From: Pseudomonas sp. VD-NE ins
GTDB taxonomy: Bacteria; Pseudomonadota; Gammaproteobacteria; Pseudomonadales; Pseudomonadaceae
DNA length: 64,000 nucleotides
Reading direction: 5' to 3'
Assembly (NCBI RefSeq): GCF_031882575.1
Contig: NZ_CP134772.1
Coordinates: 3,615,001-3,679,000 of the forward strand
In this document: positions 1 through 9,361 of the stretch, piece by piece
Layout: each line of letters begins with the position of its first letter
Position numbering within the stretch: the first letter of the stretch is position 1
Notes under the pieces: model-generated
The model's input: only the letters and a program-made list of their open reading frames with translations
Database searches by the model: none
What the model was told of the DNA's origin: nothing
Made by a program: the position numbers and the translations under genes

Positions 1-933
1 AATGTAGATCGAGGAGTTCATGCAACTGGCCACGGCGATCAAGACGACGACGTCGACCATGAACTTGGCATGGGGAATGTTCATGATTTCCAGGGCGCGC
101 TGATAAGAGCCGACCGAGGCCAGCAACGGATCATCCCAGGGCACCACGGAGATCACCACGAAGATCGACAGCAGGTAAAACACGCCGATACGCCAGATCA
201 CCGAGCGCGTGGCCTTGGCAATGTTGCGCGACGGGTCATTCGACTCGGCAGCGGCGATGGTCACCGCCTCAGTACCAATGAAACTGAACATGATGGTGAT
301 GAACGCGCCGACCACCGCCGACAATCCGTTGGGCGCGAACCCGCCGTGCTCGGCCATCAACCCGCTCAACCCACTGACTTCTCTGTCGGGAATCCAGCCC
401 ATCAACACGGCAAAACCAACGCCGATAAAACCAATGATCGCCACGACCTTGGCCATGGCGAACCAGAACTCGAATTCACCGTACTTGGACACGCTGAACA
501 GGTTGGTCACTACCAGCGCAATGATCGAGCCCAACGCGAACAACCAGGCATCGACCTGCGGAAACCATTGGTTCAGCACATGCCCGGCGGCGAGCGCTTC
601 GATAGGAATCACCAGAACCCAGAACCACCAGTAGAGCCAGCCAATGGTGAAGCCGGCCCAGCGCCCGATGGCCTGGTCGGCATAGGTCGAGAACGAGCCG
701 GTGTCCGGATTGGCCACCGCCATCTCACCGAGCATGCGCATGACCAGCACGACGAGCAAACCCGAAAACAGATAAGCCAGCAGAACCGCTGGCCCCGCTG
801 CGGCAATGGCGTGCCCTGAGCCTACGAACAATCCGGCGCCGATAATCCCGGCAATGGACAGCATGGTGACGTGACGAGGCTTGAAGCCCTGCGCCAATTG
901 GCTACTCGAATCCATGGAGTTCGGGCTGATCAT
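1..933 (-). CDS. gabP: GABA / amino-acid permease (APC superfamily), C-terminus outside window
   Basis: Inner-membrane proton-coupled permease, most likely for 4-aminobutyrate. The first 311 residues are visible and the frame is still open at the window edge. The N-terminus carries the APC signature IAGIIGAGLFVGSG in helix 1, followed by MRMLGEMAVANPDTGSFSTY and GWLYWWFWVLVIPIEA, which match the E. coli GabP pattern closely. About eight hydrophobic helices fit in the visible part. The ATG at 933 is chosen; an in-frame ATG at 915 is the alternative and neither has a strong ribosome-binding site. The gene reads out of the window, and the kinase gene at 1231-6702 lies behind its promoter region. 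The APC fold is certain. The GABA substrate rests on similarity only, and a related amino-acid permease is possible. Confidence 0.8.
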   Translation of the reverse strand, partial: MISPNSMDSSSQLAQGFKPRHVTMLSIAGIIGAGLFVGSGHAIAAAGPAVLLAYLFSGLLVVLVMRMLGEMAVANPDTGSFSTYADQAIGRWAGFTIGWLYWWFWVLVIPIEALAAGHVLNQWFPQVDAWLFALGSIIALVVTNLFSVSKYGEFEFWFAMAKVVAIIGFIGVGFAVLMGWIPDREVSGLSGLMAEHGGFAPNGLSAVVGAFITIMFSFIGTEAVTIAAAESNDPSRNIAKATRSVIWRIGVFYLLSIFVVISVVPWDDPLLASVGSYQRALEIMNIPHAKFMVDVVVLIAVASCMNSSIYI

Positions 934-1200
934 TGGTTTTTTTATTCTCTGCTAAACGACATTTAAGCAAGTTGACTGGGCAAACGAGCACGATCGTTGC
1001 CTGCTGAACCCCCCGAAAGAAGTCCTTCCAACCGCCGCAGTTCTTATCAACCCCATGATCTGGATGGGATTATTTTGACGTGAAGACGCGTCACCTTACC
1101 CGGCCTGCCGGATGACTCAGTAGCCTGATTGCGCCATGGTTGTGTCTGATATCGACATACCGAAACCAATTGGTCGCAATGAACACCAACAAGTCACCAA

Positions 1201-1218
1201 GTATCTGACGACAGATAC
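1201..1218. other. Perfect stem-loop (7-bp arms) in the gap 934-1230
   Basis: GTATCTG and CAGATAC enclose a four-base loop. It lies 12 bp past the stop codon of the large kinase gene, so it could end that transcript. There is no clear U-tract on that strand, so a rho-independent terminator is not convincing. The rest of the 934-1230 gap should hold the permease promoter; I see no recognisable operator there. Confidence 0.35.
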
Positions 1219-1230
1219 CCCATCTCGCCC

Positions 1231-4200
1231 TCACCTTCCCGCACACCCCGGCAACGTAAAAACTACCCGCGCTCCACGCGGCGTGTTCACCTCCGCCCAC
1301 AAACGCCCGCCATGGGTTTCGATGATCGACCTGCAGATCGACAACCCCATCCCCAGCCCGGTGGATTTGGTGGTGTAGAACGCGGTGAAGACCTCCTCCA
1401 CCCGATCGCAGGCGAATCCCGGCCCGGAGTCGCTGACCATAATCTGCACGTCCTCACCGACAGACTCGCTGGTAATCAATAGCCGACGCTCGCCCTCTTC
1501 CATCACCGCCATGGCCTCCAGCCCATTGACGATCAGGTTGAGCAAAACCTGCTGCAACTCGATCCGGTCGGCCAGTACGGCGGGCAAATCTTTGACCAGT
1601 TGTGTGGTAACCACCGCTCCGTAGCGGGTCGCTTCACCACGGGTAAACCCGACCATCTCACCCACCACCGCGTTGAGGTCGACCGCTTGGCGTTGCGGTG
1701 GCGTCTTGCGGATCAATGCGCGGATACGGCCGAGCACGTCGGCCGCGCGGTTACCGTCATTGATGATGCGTCTGAGGCCTTGCTCGACTTCATCAGTGTT
1801 GGGCGGTTGCGCGCCGAGCCAGCGCAACGCCGCGTTGGCATTGGTCACGGTGGCGGCGATTGGCTGATTGACTTCATGGGCGATGGACGCTGCCAACTGG
1901 CCCATGGTCGCCACACGGTTGGCGTGGGCCAGTTCCGCTTGTACCTGGCGATAACGGCGTTCACCTTCGCGCACCTGTTCTTCGGCCTGTTTGCGTTCGC
2001 TGAGGTCGAGGACGAACGCCACGCCCTGCTGCTGGCTGGCCTCGAACGCCGCTAGACCGACGATAACCGGCAGGCGACTGCCATCCTTGCGGATGTATTC
2101 CTTCTCGAACGGCTGGGTGCGCCCCGTGCGGATCGCGGTCGCCAGTGCTGCTTCACTTTTCATGCGCAGTGGCGGCGGTGTCATGTCGCGCCAATGCACC
2201 CTGCCTGACAGCAGATCGTCACGCTCGTAACCGACCATGCGCAGAAACGCGTCATTGGCCTCAATGATTTCACCGTCGACATTCCAGACGATGATGCCGA
2301 TGATGTTGGCGTCGACCAGCCGGCGAATTCTCGCCTCGCGCTCGGCGACATCACGATACAGCCGCGCGTTGTCCAGCGAGATCGCTGCTTGTGAAGCCAC
2401 CAGTCGCAACACGGCAATGCGCGCCGGACTGAACACACCCGCAGACAGATTGTTCTCCAGGTACAGCGCCCCGGCAATCCGGCCCTGATTCATCAACGGC
2501 AGACACAGGATCGAGCGGGCGCCGCGTTGATGAATGTACAGATCAGCGGCAAATGCCGGATCGGCGACGGCATCGTCCAGGCACAGATTTTCACCGGTGC
2601 GCAGGGTCTGGTAGAGCACCGATTCGGCCAGCACTGACGAACTTACCGGTTCATGGCACAGCAACGTGCTGTCGTCACCGACACTGGTTTTCGCGGCAAG
2701 ATACGGCGCCTCGCCTTCGGTCAGAATCAGCAGGCCATGCTCGGCACCGGCCTGTTCGATGGCGGTACGCATGACCATTTCGATCAGCCGCTCAAGCACG
2801 ATCTCGCCTGAAACGGCCTGGGCCACCTTGAGCACCGTGACCAGATCCAGATGCTCGACCGGGGTGGCGATGGTCGCAGTCGGACCGGGGGCCGTTTCTT
2901 CATTGCGCAGATAACGGTGCTGTCGCTCCAGTTGCCGCACCTTGCCCTCAGCCCCCCAGCGCAAGTAACCGTAGCGCGCATCTTGCAGGTACAGGCGGGC
3001 GATTTTGCTCAGCCCACGGGCACTGTAGAACCGCGCTGCGAGTTCGTTGGCCAAGGCTTCGACATGCACAAAGCCGTTGTCCCTGGCCAACTGAGTCGCT
3101 TGCTCGTACAGCATCTCGGCTTCGATCAACTGCCCGCTGACCCGAGCGATTTCGGCAGCGACCAGCGCCGTCTGGCTGGCGAAGGTTTCCGCACACTGTT
3201 GCGCCCAGATTTGCAGTTGATCGTGGTGCTCGCCCAAGCGTTGCAGTCGGTCGGTATCGGCTTCGCCATGGGCAGCCAACGTTAACGCTGCGTAAAAGTG
3301 ATATTCGGCCTCTTCAAAAAACGACGAGATCACCCACAACAGCTCCCGGGCCAGCGCCGCGCAGTCGGCGGCCGCTGCGTAATCCCCGGCCAGATAACGC
3401 GCCTGCAACTTGCGCACCCAGTACTTGCCGCGAGCCAAGGCCAGGTCCGGAGCGGCGAGGTTCGCCTCAAAGCGTGTCTCATCGAATGCTTCATCATTGA
3501 AACTGCCAAACACCGGGGTCTGCCCTCGCAACATGCGGATCAGTGCCCGTTGGCAGCTCATGAAACTGATCACCAGACCGAAGCGGATTCTTTGCGCGTA
3601 AGCCAGACCCGTTTCAGCCTGCATCTGCACTTCCGCCAGCGGCTCGCCAATGAACAGCAAGTCGGAAATCAGGCTGTTGCCAGCGTAGGCTGCATAGGGC
3701 AAATCGCCGGTGCGGTTGCCGGCGCTGAGCGCACGCCGCAGCAATTCGCGGCACTCGCGCACCGGGCGCATCCAGCGCACCACGAAGATCGAAAAGCACA
3801 GGTAGGTACGCGCTTCGTATTGCGCAAGGCCACGGCGGTCGACCAGATCGCAGCCCAAGCGGCCAAAGCGGTAACCACTGGCATAGTCGCCGAAGCGCCG
3901 CCCGGCGACTCGCACAACATTGGCGTAGAGCATGCAGGAAGCGTCGCAATTACCGTGCTCCAGGCTCAGGCTGACAGCTTTGCATATGGTCAGGCAGGCG
4001 AGGTTCGCATCGGACTGCAACGCCGGGGCCAACAGTTTGCCCAACGCATCCAGTGTTACCAGCGAGTCCGGATCCTCCATCAATGGCAGGTCGATCAACT
4101 GCTCGATGCTGCGTTCACCCAGCTGTTTCCAGATCAGTTGGTATTCGTCGCGCACTTGCTGATCGTCCGGGTGCGCCGTCCATTCGATGCCGACCTGACG

Positions 4201-6702
4201 CAAATAGGTCAGGCACACATTCACCGCGCGGTCACTGCGGTCGAGCAGCAGGCAGACATCCATCAACAAACAGGTGACTGCCGCCCGCTCTACCGTGGTC
4301 TCGACGCGCTCGGCCAGTGCAGTCAGGCGCGCATCGGCCAGCGCCAGTTGCCCGGTGAGGAATTCGCACTCGGCGCGGTTCAGTTCCAGAGCGAAACCCA
4401 GTTCATGGCGACTGTCATCACCGTGTTCACCGAGCAACGCCGCACCCGCGCCCAAGTAACTCAACGCTGAGGTGTAAGCGGTCGAAGCCTTGGCACGCTG
4501 ACCAGCGAGCAGGTTGAATTCGGCCAGTTGTTCGCGTTCGGCCCGGGCGCTGATCAGGCTGGCGCCGCGATTGAGTTGGCCGACGATTTCGAAGATCGCG
4601 TCTTCACGCCCCTCCGCCGGCGTCTGCAAAGCGAGCAAACGGCCGATGCGCAGATGGGTTTGCGCACGTTCGGTTTCCGCGGTCAGTAAGTATGCCGCCT
4701 CGTGAATACGGTCGTGGGCAAACGCACAGGCGCCGTCGTGAAGCGCCACCAGTTCCTGGCGCACCGCCGGCCACAGCGCCGCGTGCACCCGCGCCGCCGG
4801 CAGGTCGAGCACGGTGGCCAGCGTGTCGATGCGTGCCACGTTGCCCAGGCAGGCCAATTGTTGCAAGGCCTGACGCGTGTCCAACGGCAGACGCGCCAGT
4901 TTGCCAACCATCAGATCGACCACGTTATCGGTGTAGCCCTTGGCGTTGATCAATGCCAGATCCCAGCGCCAACGGTTGAATTGGTGGTCGTAGATCAGCA
5001 GCTGTTCTTCGGCCAACGCATGAAGAAACTGGATGACGAAAAACGGATTGCCGCCGGTCTTTTCCAGCACCAGCCGCGCCAGGGCAACGATGCTCGCGGG
5101 TGGGCAGCGCAGGGATTCGGCGATCAGCTGTTCGATGTGCACGCCGGCCAGCGAGGTCAGGCGAATCTCGTCGATGCGCACGCCATCATTGCGCAGGGTC
5201 TTGAGTTTGCCGCTGAGCGGGTGGTCGGCATCGACCTCGTTATTGCGGTAAGCGCCCACCAGCAGCAGATGCCCAAGCTCCGAGCGGGTCAGCAGAACTT
5301 CCAGCAGATCGAGGGTTGCTGCGTCGAGCCATTGCAGATCATCGAGAAACAGCGTCAACGGATGTTCCGGGCGAGCGAACACGCCGATAAAACGCTGCAA
5401 CACCCCCATGAAGCGCTGCTGCGCCTGCTGCGGTTCAAGCTCCGGCACCGCTGGCGGCTCACCGATAATCAACTTCAGTTCCGGGATCAGCTCGGTCATC
5501 AACCGTGCATTCGGTGACAGTGCCTGCAACAACGCCGCGCGCCAGTCAGCGAGCACCTCGCGACGCTTGCCCAGCAGCGTTCGCACCAATCCTTGAAAGG
5601 CCTGGACCAGCGTCGCATAGGGGATGTCGCGTTTGTACTGATCGAACTTGCCGGCGGCGAACAATCCCCGCGACGGCACCAGCACTTTGTGCAGTTCACT
5701 GACCACCGAGGACTTGCCAATGCCGGAGTAGCCTGACACCAGCACGAGCTTCGGCGAAGGGGTCTGCACCACCTGGGCGAAAGCGTCGAGCAGGGTTTGC
5801 ACTTCGCGCTCACGACCGTAGAGTTTTTCCGGGATCAGCAAGCGATCGATCGCGCCTTGTTCGTTCAACGTGAACACATCGATCCGCCGCGCCCGACGCC
5901 AATCGTCCAGACAACGACGCAAGTCATGTTCGACGCCGACGGCGGTTTGATAGCGCGCTTCGGCGGTCTTGGCGAGCAGTTTCATGACCACCCGCGAGAG
6001 CATCAGCGGCACCGTGGCCACGCGTTCGCATGCAGGCATCGGTTGCCGCGCAATGTGGCAATGCACCCACTCCATCGGGTCGTTGGCGTTGAACGGCAGC
6101 GAGCCGGTGAGCATCTGGTACAGCGTCACACCAAAGGCATACAAATCACTGCGCGAATCGATCGAACGATTCATCCGACCGGTTTGTTCGGGCGCCATGT
6201 AGGCCAGGGTGCCGGCAATGGTTTCTGGCGGCGCGGGCGCCTGACGTTCGCGCGGCAGTCGCGAGGCCAGACCGAACCCCATCAAACGAGCCTGGCCGTC
6301 GTGGCAATTGACCAGAATGTGCTGCGGTTTGAGATCCTTGTGCACCAGCCCGCACAGGTGCAAACGGCCAAGCGCCACGGTTATGTTGATCGCGTGCAAC
6401 AGGCAGGTTTCAGTGTCCAGCGGCGCGATCAGCAAACGCGACAGCGGCTCGCCGCCGGGGTCGTCGAATAGCAAGTGCGTGGTTCCGCCCGAACGTTCAA
6501 GGGCTTGCGGTTGCAGCGCCCATTCATTGTGCAGAGCGTCTTTGAGGTCGTATTCATGCGCCAGCCGGTCGAGGGTTGCAGGCAACGGCTGAGCGATTGC
6601 CGGACGCACTATCAGCACGCTGGCACTGCCCTCCCCCTGTCCTCGTTTGCGGGAGAACACCCGCTCGCCGTCGTCCCACAAAATCTGTTGTTTGCTGGCC
6701 AT
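1231..6702 (-). CDS. Giant hybrid sensor: protein-kinase-like / AAA ATPase / GAF / PAS / histidine kinase
   Basis: About 1823 residues, a cytoplasmic multi-sensor kinase with no clear membrane span. Domains in order: protein-kinase fold (about 1-280, with catalytic-loop motif HKDLKPQHILVN); AAA-type ATPase (P-loop GYSGIGKSS near 326, Walker B TLFLDDLQWLD); a long helical TPR-like stretch (about 600-1300); GAF (about 1330-1455); PAS (about 1460-1570); HisKA with phospho-acceptor His in SIAHEVNQPI near 1611; HATPase with DSGPGF and GLGMGL. The kinase-fold domain looks inactive: the DFG position reads MGFG and no VAIK lysine is evident. It follows a FixJ-type response regulator by about 47 bp on the same strand, so the two probably form one operon and a phosphorelay. 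ATG 6702 is used; an in-frame GTG at 6714 is the alternative. The sensed signal is unknown. Confidence 0.9.
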   Translation of the reverse strand: MASKQQILWDDGERVFSRKRGQGEGSASVLIVRPAIAQPLPATLDRLAHEYDLKDALHNEWALQPQALERSGGTTHLLFDDPGGEPLSRLLIAPLDTETCLLHAINITVALGRLHLCGLVHKDLKPQHILVNCHDGQARLMGFGLASRLPRERQAPAPPETIAGTLAYMAPEQTGRMNRSIDSRSDLYAFGVTLYQMLTGSLPFNANDPMEWVHCHIARQPMPACERVATVPLMLSRVVMKLLAKTAEARYQTAVGVEHDLRRCLDDWRRARRIDVFTLNEQGAIDRLLIPEKLYGREREVQTLLDAFAQVVQTPSPKLVLVSGYSGIGKSSVVSELHKVLVPSRGLFAAGKFDQYKRDIPYATLVQAFQGLVRTLLGKRREVLADWRAALLQALSPNARLMTELIPELKLIIGEPPAVPELEPQQAQQRFMGVLQRFIGVFARPEHPLTLFLDDLQWLDAATLDLLEVLLTRSELGHLLLVGAYRNNEVDADHPLSGKLKTLRNDGVRIDEIRLTSLAGVHIEQLIAESLRCPPASIVALARLVLEKTGGNPFFVIQFLHALAEEQLLIYDHQFNRWRWDLALINAKGYTDNVVDLMVGKLARLPLDTRQALQQLACLGNVARIDTLATVLDLPAARVHAALWPAVRQELVALHDGACAFAHDRIHEAAYLLTAETERAQTHLRIGRLLALQTPAEGREDAIFEIVGQLNRGASLISARAEREQLAEFNLLAGQRAKASTAYTSALSYLGAGAALLGEHGDDSRHELGFALELNRAECEFLTGQLALADARLTALAERVETTVERAAVTCLLMDVCLLLDRSDRAVNVCLTYLRQVGIEWTAHPDDQQVRDEYQLIWKQLGERSIEQLIDLPLMEDPDSLVTLDALGKLLAPALQSDANLACLTICKAVSLSLEHGNCDASCMLYANVVRVAGRRFGDYASGYRFGRLGCDLVDRRGLAQYEARTYLCFSIFVVRWMRPVRECRELLRRALSAGNRTGDLPYAAYAGNSLISDLLFIGEPLAEVQMQAETGLAYAQRIRFGLVISFMSCQRALIRMLRGQTPVFGSFNDEAFDETRFEANLAAPDLALARGKYWVRKLQARYLAGDYAAAADCAALARELLWVISSFFEEAEYHFYAALTLAAHGEADTDRLQRLGEHHDQLQIWAQQCAETFASQTALVAAEIARVSGQLIEAEMLYEQATQLARDNGFVHVEALANELAARFYSARGLSKIARLYLQDARYGYLRWGAEGKVRQLERQHRYLRNEETAPGPTATIATPVEHLDLVTVLKVAQAVSGEIVLERLIEMVMRTAIEQAGAEHGLLILTEGEAPYLAAKTSVGDDSTLLCHEPVSSSVLAESVLYQTLRTGENLCLDDAVADPAFAADLYIHQRGARSILCLPLMNQGRIAGALYLENNLSAGVFSPARIAVLRLVASQAAISLDNARLYRDVAEREARIRRLVDANIIGIIVWNVDGEIIEANDAFLRMVGYERDDLLSGRVHWRDMTPPPLRMKSEAALATAIRTGRTQPFEKEYIRKDGSRLPVIVGLAAFEASQQQGVAFVLDLSERKQAEEQVREGERRYRQVQAELAHANRVATMGQLAASIAHEVNQPIAATVTNANAALRWLGAQPPNTDEVEQGLRRIINDGNRAADVLGRIRALIRKTPPQRQAVDLNAVVGEMVGFTRGEATRYGAVVTTQLVKDLPAVLADRIELQQVLLNLIVNGLEAMAVMEEGERRLLITSESVGEDVQIMVSDSGPGFACDRVEEVFTAFYTTKSTGLGMGLSICRSIIETHGGRLWAEVNTPRGARVVFTLPGCAGR

Positions 6703-6749
6703 CGGAGTCGACACCGTCAGAAGGTTTCTGTCACGCGCGGTAGTTCAGT

Positions 6750-7421
6750 TCAACTTGTCCGCCGCGCCGGCTCGATGCCCAGCGATTCGGCGATACGCAC
6801 CAGGTCGGCGACCGAACGTGCAGCGAGTTTCCTCATGACCTGCCCGCGATGGACTTTCACCGTCACTTCGCTGAGGTTGAGTTGCGCGGCGATCTGCTTG
6901 TTCATCAGGCCGCCAATGACGAAACCTAGCACTTCGCGCTCACGTGCCGTCAATGAGTCGTAGGCTTGGCGTAACGCCGCGCCGGATTGTTCGGCGAGCA
7001 GCCGCGCACTGTCACGGGCCAAGGCACTGGCCACCGCGTCGAGCATGTCCTGATCACGAAAAGGCTTGGCCAGGAAATCCACCGCGCCGGCCTTCATCGC
7101 CTTCACGCTCATGGCGATATCGCCGTGACCGGTCATGAACACGACGGGAATACGCAGGCCGTTTTTTTCCATCTGCTCTTGAAAGGTCAGGCCGCTTTCG
7201 CCGCGCAAGCGCACATCGAGCACCAGGCAACCGGGCGCGTCGCGTTTGGCCGAAGCGAGGAAGTCCCGGGACGTTTCGAAGGTCTGCACCTGCAGGCCGA
7301 TCGAACGCAGCAAACCGTCGAGGGCCTGACGCATGGAGGCGTCATCGTCGACCACATAAACCACCGGTTCCCTCAGCACGGGCGGGCTTGCGCTGGGGCT
7401 GGAATGCGACCACAGGGTCAT
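6750..7421 (-). CDS. FixJ/StyR-type response regulator (receiver + LuxR HTH)
   Basis: About 223 residues. The N-terminal receiver has the acidic pair in YVVDDDASMRQALDGLL, phospho-acceptor Asp in CLVLDVRLRGESGL, Thr in FMTGHGD and Lys in FLAKPF. The C-terminal LuxR-type helix-turn-helix reads LTAREREVLGFVIGGLMNKQ with recognition helix LSEVTVKVHRGQVMRKL, the FixJ/NarL subgroup. It lies just upstream of the giant kinase gene and is its obvious partner. ATG 7421 is chosen because a longer frame would run into the divergently transcribed GlxA-type gene at 7624. FixJ/StyR-family regulators bind 16-bp palindromes; palindromes of that form lie at 8678 and 9152. That this protein binds them is inference. 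Confidence 0.92.
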   Translation of the reverse strand: MTLWSHSSPSASPPVLREPVVYVVDDDASMRQALDGLLRSIGLQVQTFETSRDFLASAKRDAPGCLVLDVRLRGESGLTFQEQMEKNGLRIPVVFMTGHGDIAMSVKAMKAGAVDFLAKPFRDQDMLDAVASALARDSARLLAEQSGAALRQAYDSLTAREREVLGFVIGGLMNKQIAAQLNLSEVTVKVHRGQVMRKLAARSVADLVRIAESLGIEPARRTS

Positions 7422-7623
7422 CGTGAGTCCTCGGCGAGATCGCAACGCGTGCGATGTGCAGGTGAATAAATCTAGTCCATGATGGCGAACGCAGCCAGAG
7501 GCCAGCCAAACGGTCGCGCAGCAGGCTAGCAGTCGGTGCGCATTGCCGACAGGCCAGAAACCCCTGAAAATCGGCCATGCCCTCCACCCTCCTTCTTCAG
7601 CCGTTTGAACAGGCAGGATTTCA

Positions 7624-8640
7624 ATGTCCAGCATTCCCGAGCCGTCCTTCACCGCTACGCCTGAACTGCGCGACGTGGTGTTTATTGCCTACCCGCGAAT
7701 GAGCCTGCTCGACCTCAGTGGCGCGCAAACGGTGTTCTGGGCTGCGAGCAGAACCTTGGCCGAAAGAGGCCAACCCGGTTATCGGTTGCACACCGCCAGC
7801 CTTGAGGGTGGTTTGGTCAATACCGTTGAAGGTTTGGCCGTGGACACCCGAGCGCTGCGCGAATTGGACATTGCCGCGCTGGACACCCTCGTCGTACCCG
7901 GCGCACCCGATATCTGCCAGACCCTCGACGAGCACGCCGAACTTACCGCGTGGTTGCGGCGTAATGCTCCTGTCGCGCGGCGGGTGGTGTCGGTGTGCAG
8001 CGGCGCTTTCCTGCTGGCTCAGGCCGGTTTGCTCGACGGTTGCCGCGCTGCCACGCACTGGGCCATGTGCGACACCCTGCGCGAGCGTTTCCCGGCGATC
8101 GAGGTGGATGCCGATGCGATCTTCATCCAGCAGGGCAAGGTCTGGACCTCGGCGGGAGTCACGGCCGGTATCGATCTGGCCCTGGCGCTGGTCGAGGTCG
8201 ATTACGGCCGCGAGGTGGCGTTGCAGGTTGCCCGCGAGCTGGTGGTGTACCTCAAGCGCCCCGGTGGTCAGGCGCAATACAGCACGCTGCTGCAATCGCA
8301 GGTGCAGGACAGCCCGCAGTTCGACCCGTTGCACTTGTGGCTGATCGATCACCTCGACGATCCGAAACTGACTGTCGAGCGACTCGCCGAACAGGCGAAA
8401 ATGAGCCTGCGCAATTTCACCCGGGTCTACAAACAGAGCACCGGGCGCACGCCGTCCAAAGCCATCGAACTGTTCCGCCTCGAAGCGGCCAGGCGCATGT
8501 TGGAGAACTCGGCGCACACCATCGACAAAGTTGCGCGCCTTTGCGGCTTCGGTGATGAAGAGCGGTTGCGCGCCTGCTTCCAGCGTCACCTGTCGATTTC
8601 ACCGCGCGACTACCGCCGCCGCTTCAGCCGCGAAGGCTGA
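7624..8640 (+). CDS. GlxA-family transcriptional regulator (DJ-1/PfpI domain + AraC HTH)
   Basis: 338 residues. The N-terminal half is a DJ-1/PfpI-like class I amidotransferase fold with the nucleophile-elbow region VSVCSGAFLLAQAGLLDG. The C-terminal half is an AraC/XylS DNA-binding domain with two HTHs (SLRNFTRVYKQSTGRTPSKA and ARLCGFGDEERLRACFQRHL). Members of this class usually sense small metabolites and activate nearby catabolic genes. It is divergent from the response-regulator/kinase pair and upstream of the receiver, flavoprotein and hydrolase genes, so it may help control them. The start ATG 7624 follows an AGGAT-like ribosome-binding site. The family call is solid; the ligand and targets are unknown. 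Confidence 0.9.
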   Translation: MSSIPEPSFTATPELRDVVFIAYPRMSLLDLSGAQTVFWAASRTLAERGQPGYRLHTASLEGGLVNTVEGLAVDTRALRELDIAALDTLVVPGAPDICQTLDEHAELTAWLRRNAPVARRVVSVCSGAFLLAQAGLLDGCRAATHWAMCDTLRERFPAIEVDADAIFIQQGKVWTSAGVTAGIDLALALVEVDYGREVALQVARELVVYLKRPGGQAQYSTLLQSQVQDSPQFDPLHLWLIDHLDDPKLTVERLAEQAKMSLRNFTRVYKQSTGRTPSKAIELFRLEAARRMLENSAHTIDKVARLCGFGDEERLRACFQRHLSISPRDYRRRFSREG

Positions 8641-8677
8641 TACCGATAACCGCTGACGCTCAAAAAGTCTCGACGGA

Positions 8678-8693
8678 CTATACCTAGGTATAG
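8678..8693. promoter_or_regulatory. 16-bp perfect palindrome, candidate FixJ-type regulator operator
   Basis: CTATACCTAGGTATAG is fully palindromic and lies about 78 bp upstream of the receiver gene start. It has the same layout as the StyR/TodT box of the FixJ family, a 16-bp palindrome with an ACC-NN-GGT centre. A near-copy lies at 9152-9165. Binding by the response regulator at 6750-7421 is inferred. Confidence 0.6.
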
Positions 8694-8770
8694 TTTTGCG
8701 CCGGTGCCAACGGCGTATGGTGCAAGAACGACAGGAGTCGCCATGCGTGCCCATCCGGCCAGGGAGCCCT

Positions 8771-9142
8771 ATGCAGCACAACGTTGTCATTGCCGTGGTT
8801 GACGACGACGAGGCCATTCGCAATGCACTCGCAGGGTTGCTTCGCGCCTTCGGTTATCAGGTCGCTACCTATCCGGGCGCGCGGGCCTTCCTTGAGTCAA
8901 AAGGCCCGGCACAGGCACGCTGCCTGATCTCCGATATCCAGATGCCGGGCATGAACGGCCCGCAACTGCACGCAGCATTGCGCGCGCAAGGCTGGCGCAT
9001 CCCGGTGATTTTCGTCACCGCCCATCCCGATGAATTCCACACCCGCGTGCCCGGCGTTATCGCTTGCCTGCCCAAACCGTTCCCGCCCGAAGACTTGCTC
9101 AACTACATCGACACGGCCCTGAACCAGACACCTCCCGTGTAG
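8771..9142 (+). CDS. Receiver-only response regulator (FixJ-type REC)
   Basis: 123 residues and no output domain. The receiver is complete: acidic cluster VVDDDEAIRNAL, phospho-acceptor Asp in CLISDIQMPGMNG, Thr in FVTAHPD and Lys in LPKPFPPEDLL. Stand-alone receivers usually act as phosphate sinks or as partners in a relay. With a multi-domain histidine kinase and a FixJ regulator nearby, competition for the same kinase is the simplest model. ATG 8771 is preferred because an AGGGAG ribosome-binding site precedes it. It is read in the same direction as the flavoprotein and hydrolase genes and probably leads a stress or metabolic regulon with them. No helix-turn-helix has been lost recently: the frame ends naturally after the last receiver helix. 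Confidence 0.88.
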   Translation: MQHNVVIAVVDDDEAIRNALAGLLRAFGYQVATYPGARAFLESKGPAQARCLISDIQMPGMNGPQLHAALRAQGWRIPVIFVTAHPDEFHTRVPGVIACLPKPFPPEDLLNYIDTALNQTPPV

Positions 9143-9151
9143 AAGCTGCCC

Positions 9152-9165
9152 GATACCTTCGTATA
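9152..9165. promoter_or_regulatory. Second copy of the ATACCT-type operator
   Basis: GATACCTTCGTATA matches the core of the palindrome at 8678-8693 at 11 of 14 positions and keeps both outer arms. It lies between the receiver stop (9142) and the flavoprotein start (9362), so it could control the flavoprotein/hydrolase pair. The rest of this gap holds no other signal I can name. Confidence 0.5.
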
Positions 9166-9361
9166 CCTCCCTTCGCCCCATGCGTAATCCGCACACACCG
9201 ATGGACAACTGCGCGCGCAACACCCACGCCATAGCATTGATTTCGACAGCGGGCGATTAAGTGCCATGCAGTACGGCAAGCAGTTTGCGGCGGCCAGTGA
9301 TCGTCACGCCAAGGTCGAAACGACCCGGGTTTATCCATCCATCAGCGTCAGGGAGCACATT

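Noticed and set aside
3298..4470. Open frame of about 390 residues on the plus strand inside the giant kinase
   Set aside because: Shadow of the kinase's helical region, with no independent promoter or ribosome-binding site.
7422..7652. N-terminal extension of the FixJ-type regulator
   Set aside because: It would overlap the divergent GlxA-type gene. The internal ATG 7421 gives a complete receiver domain.
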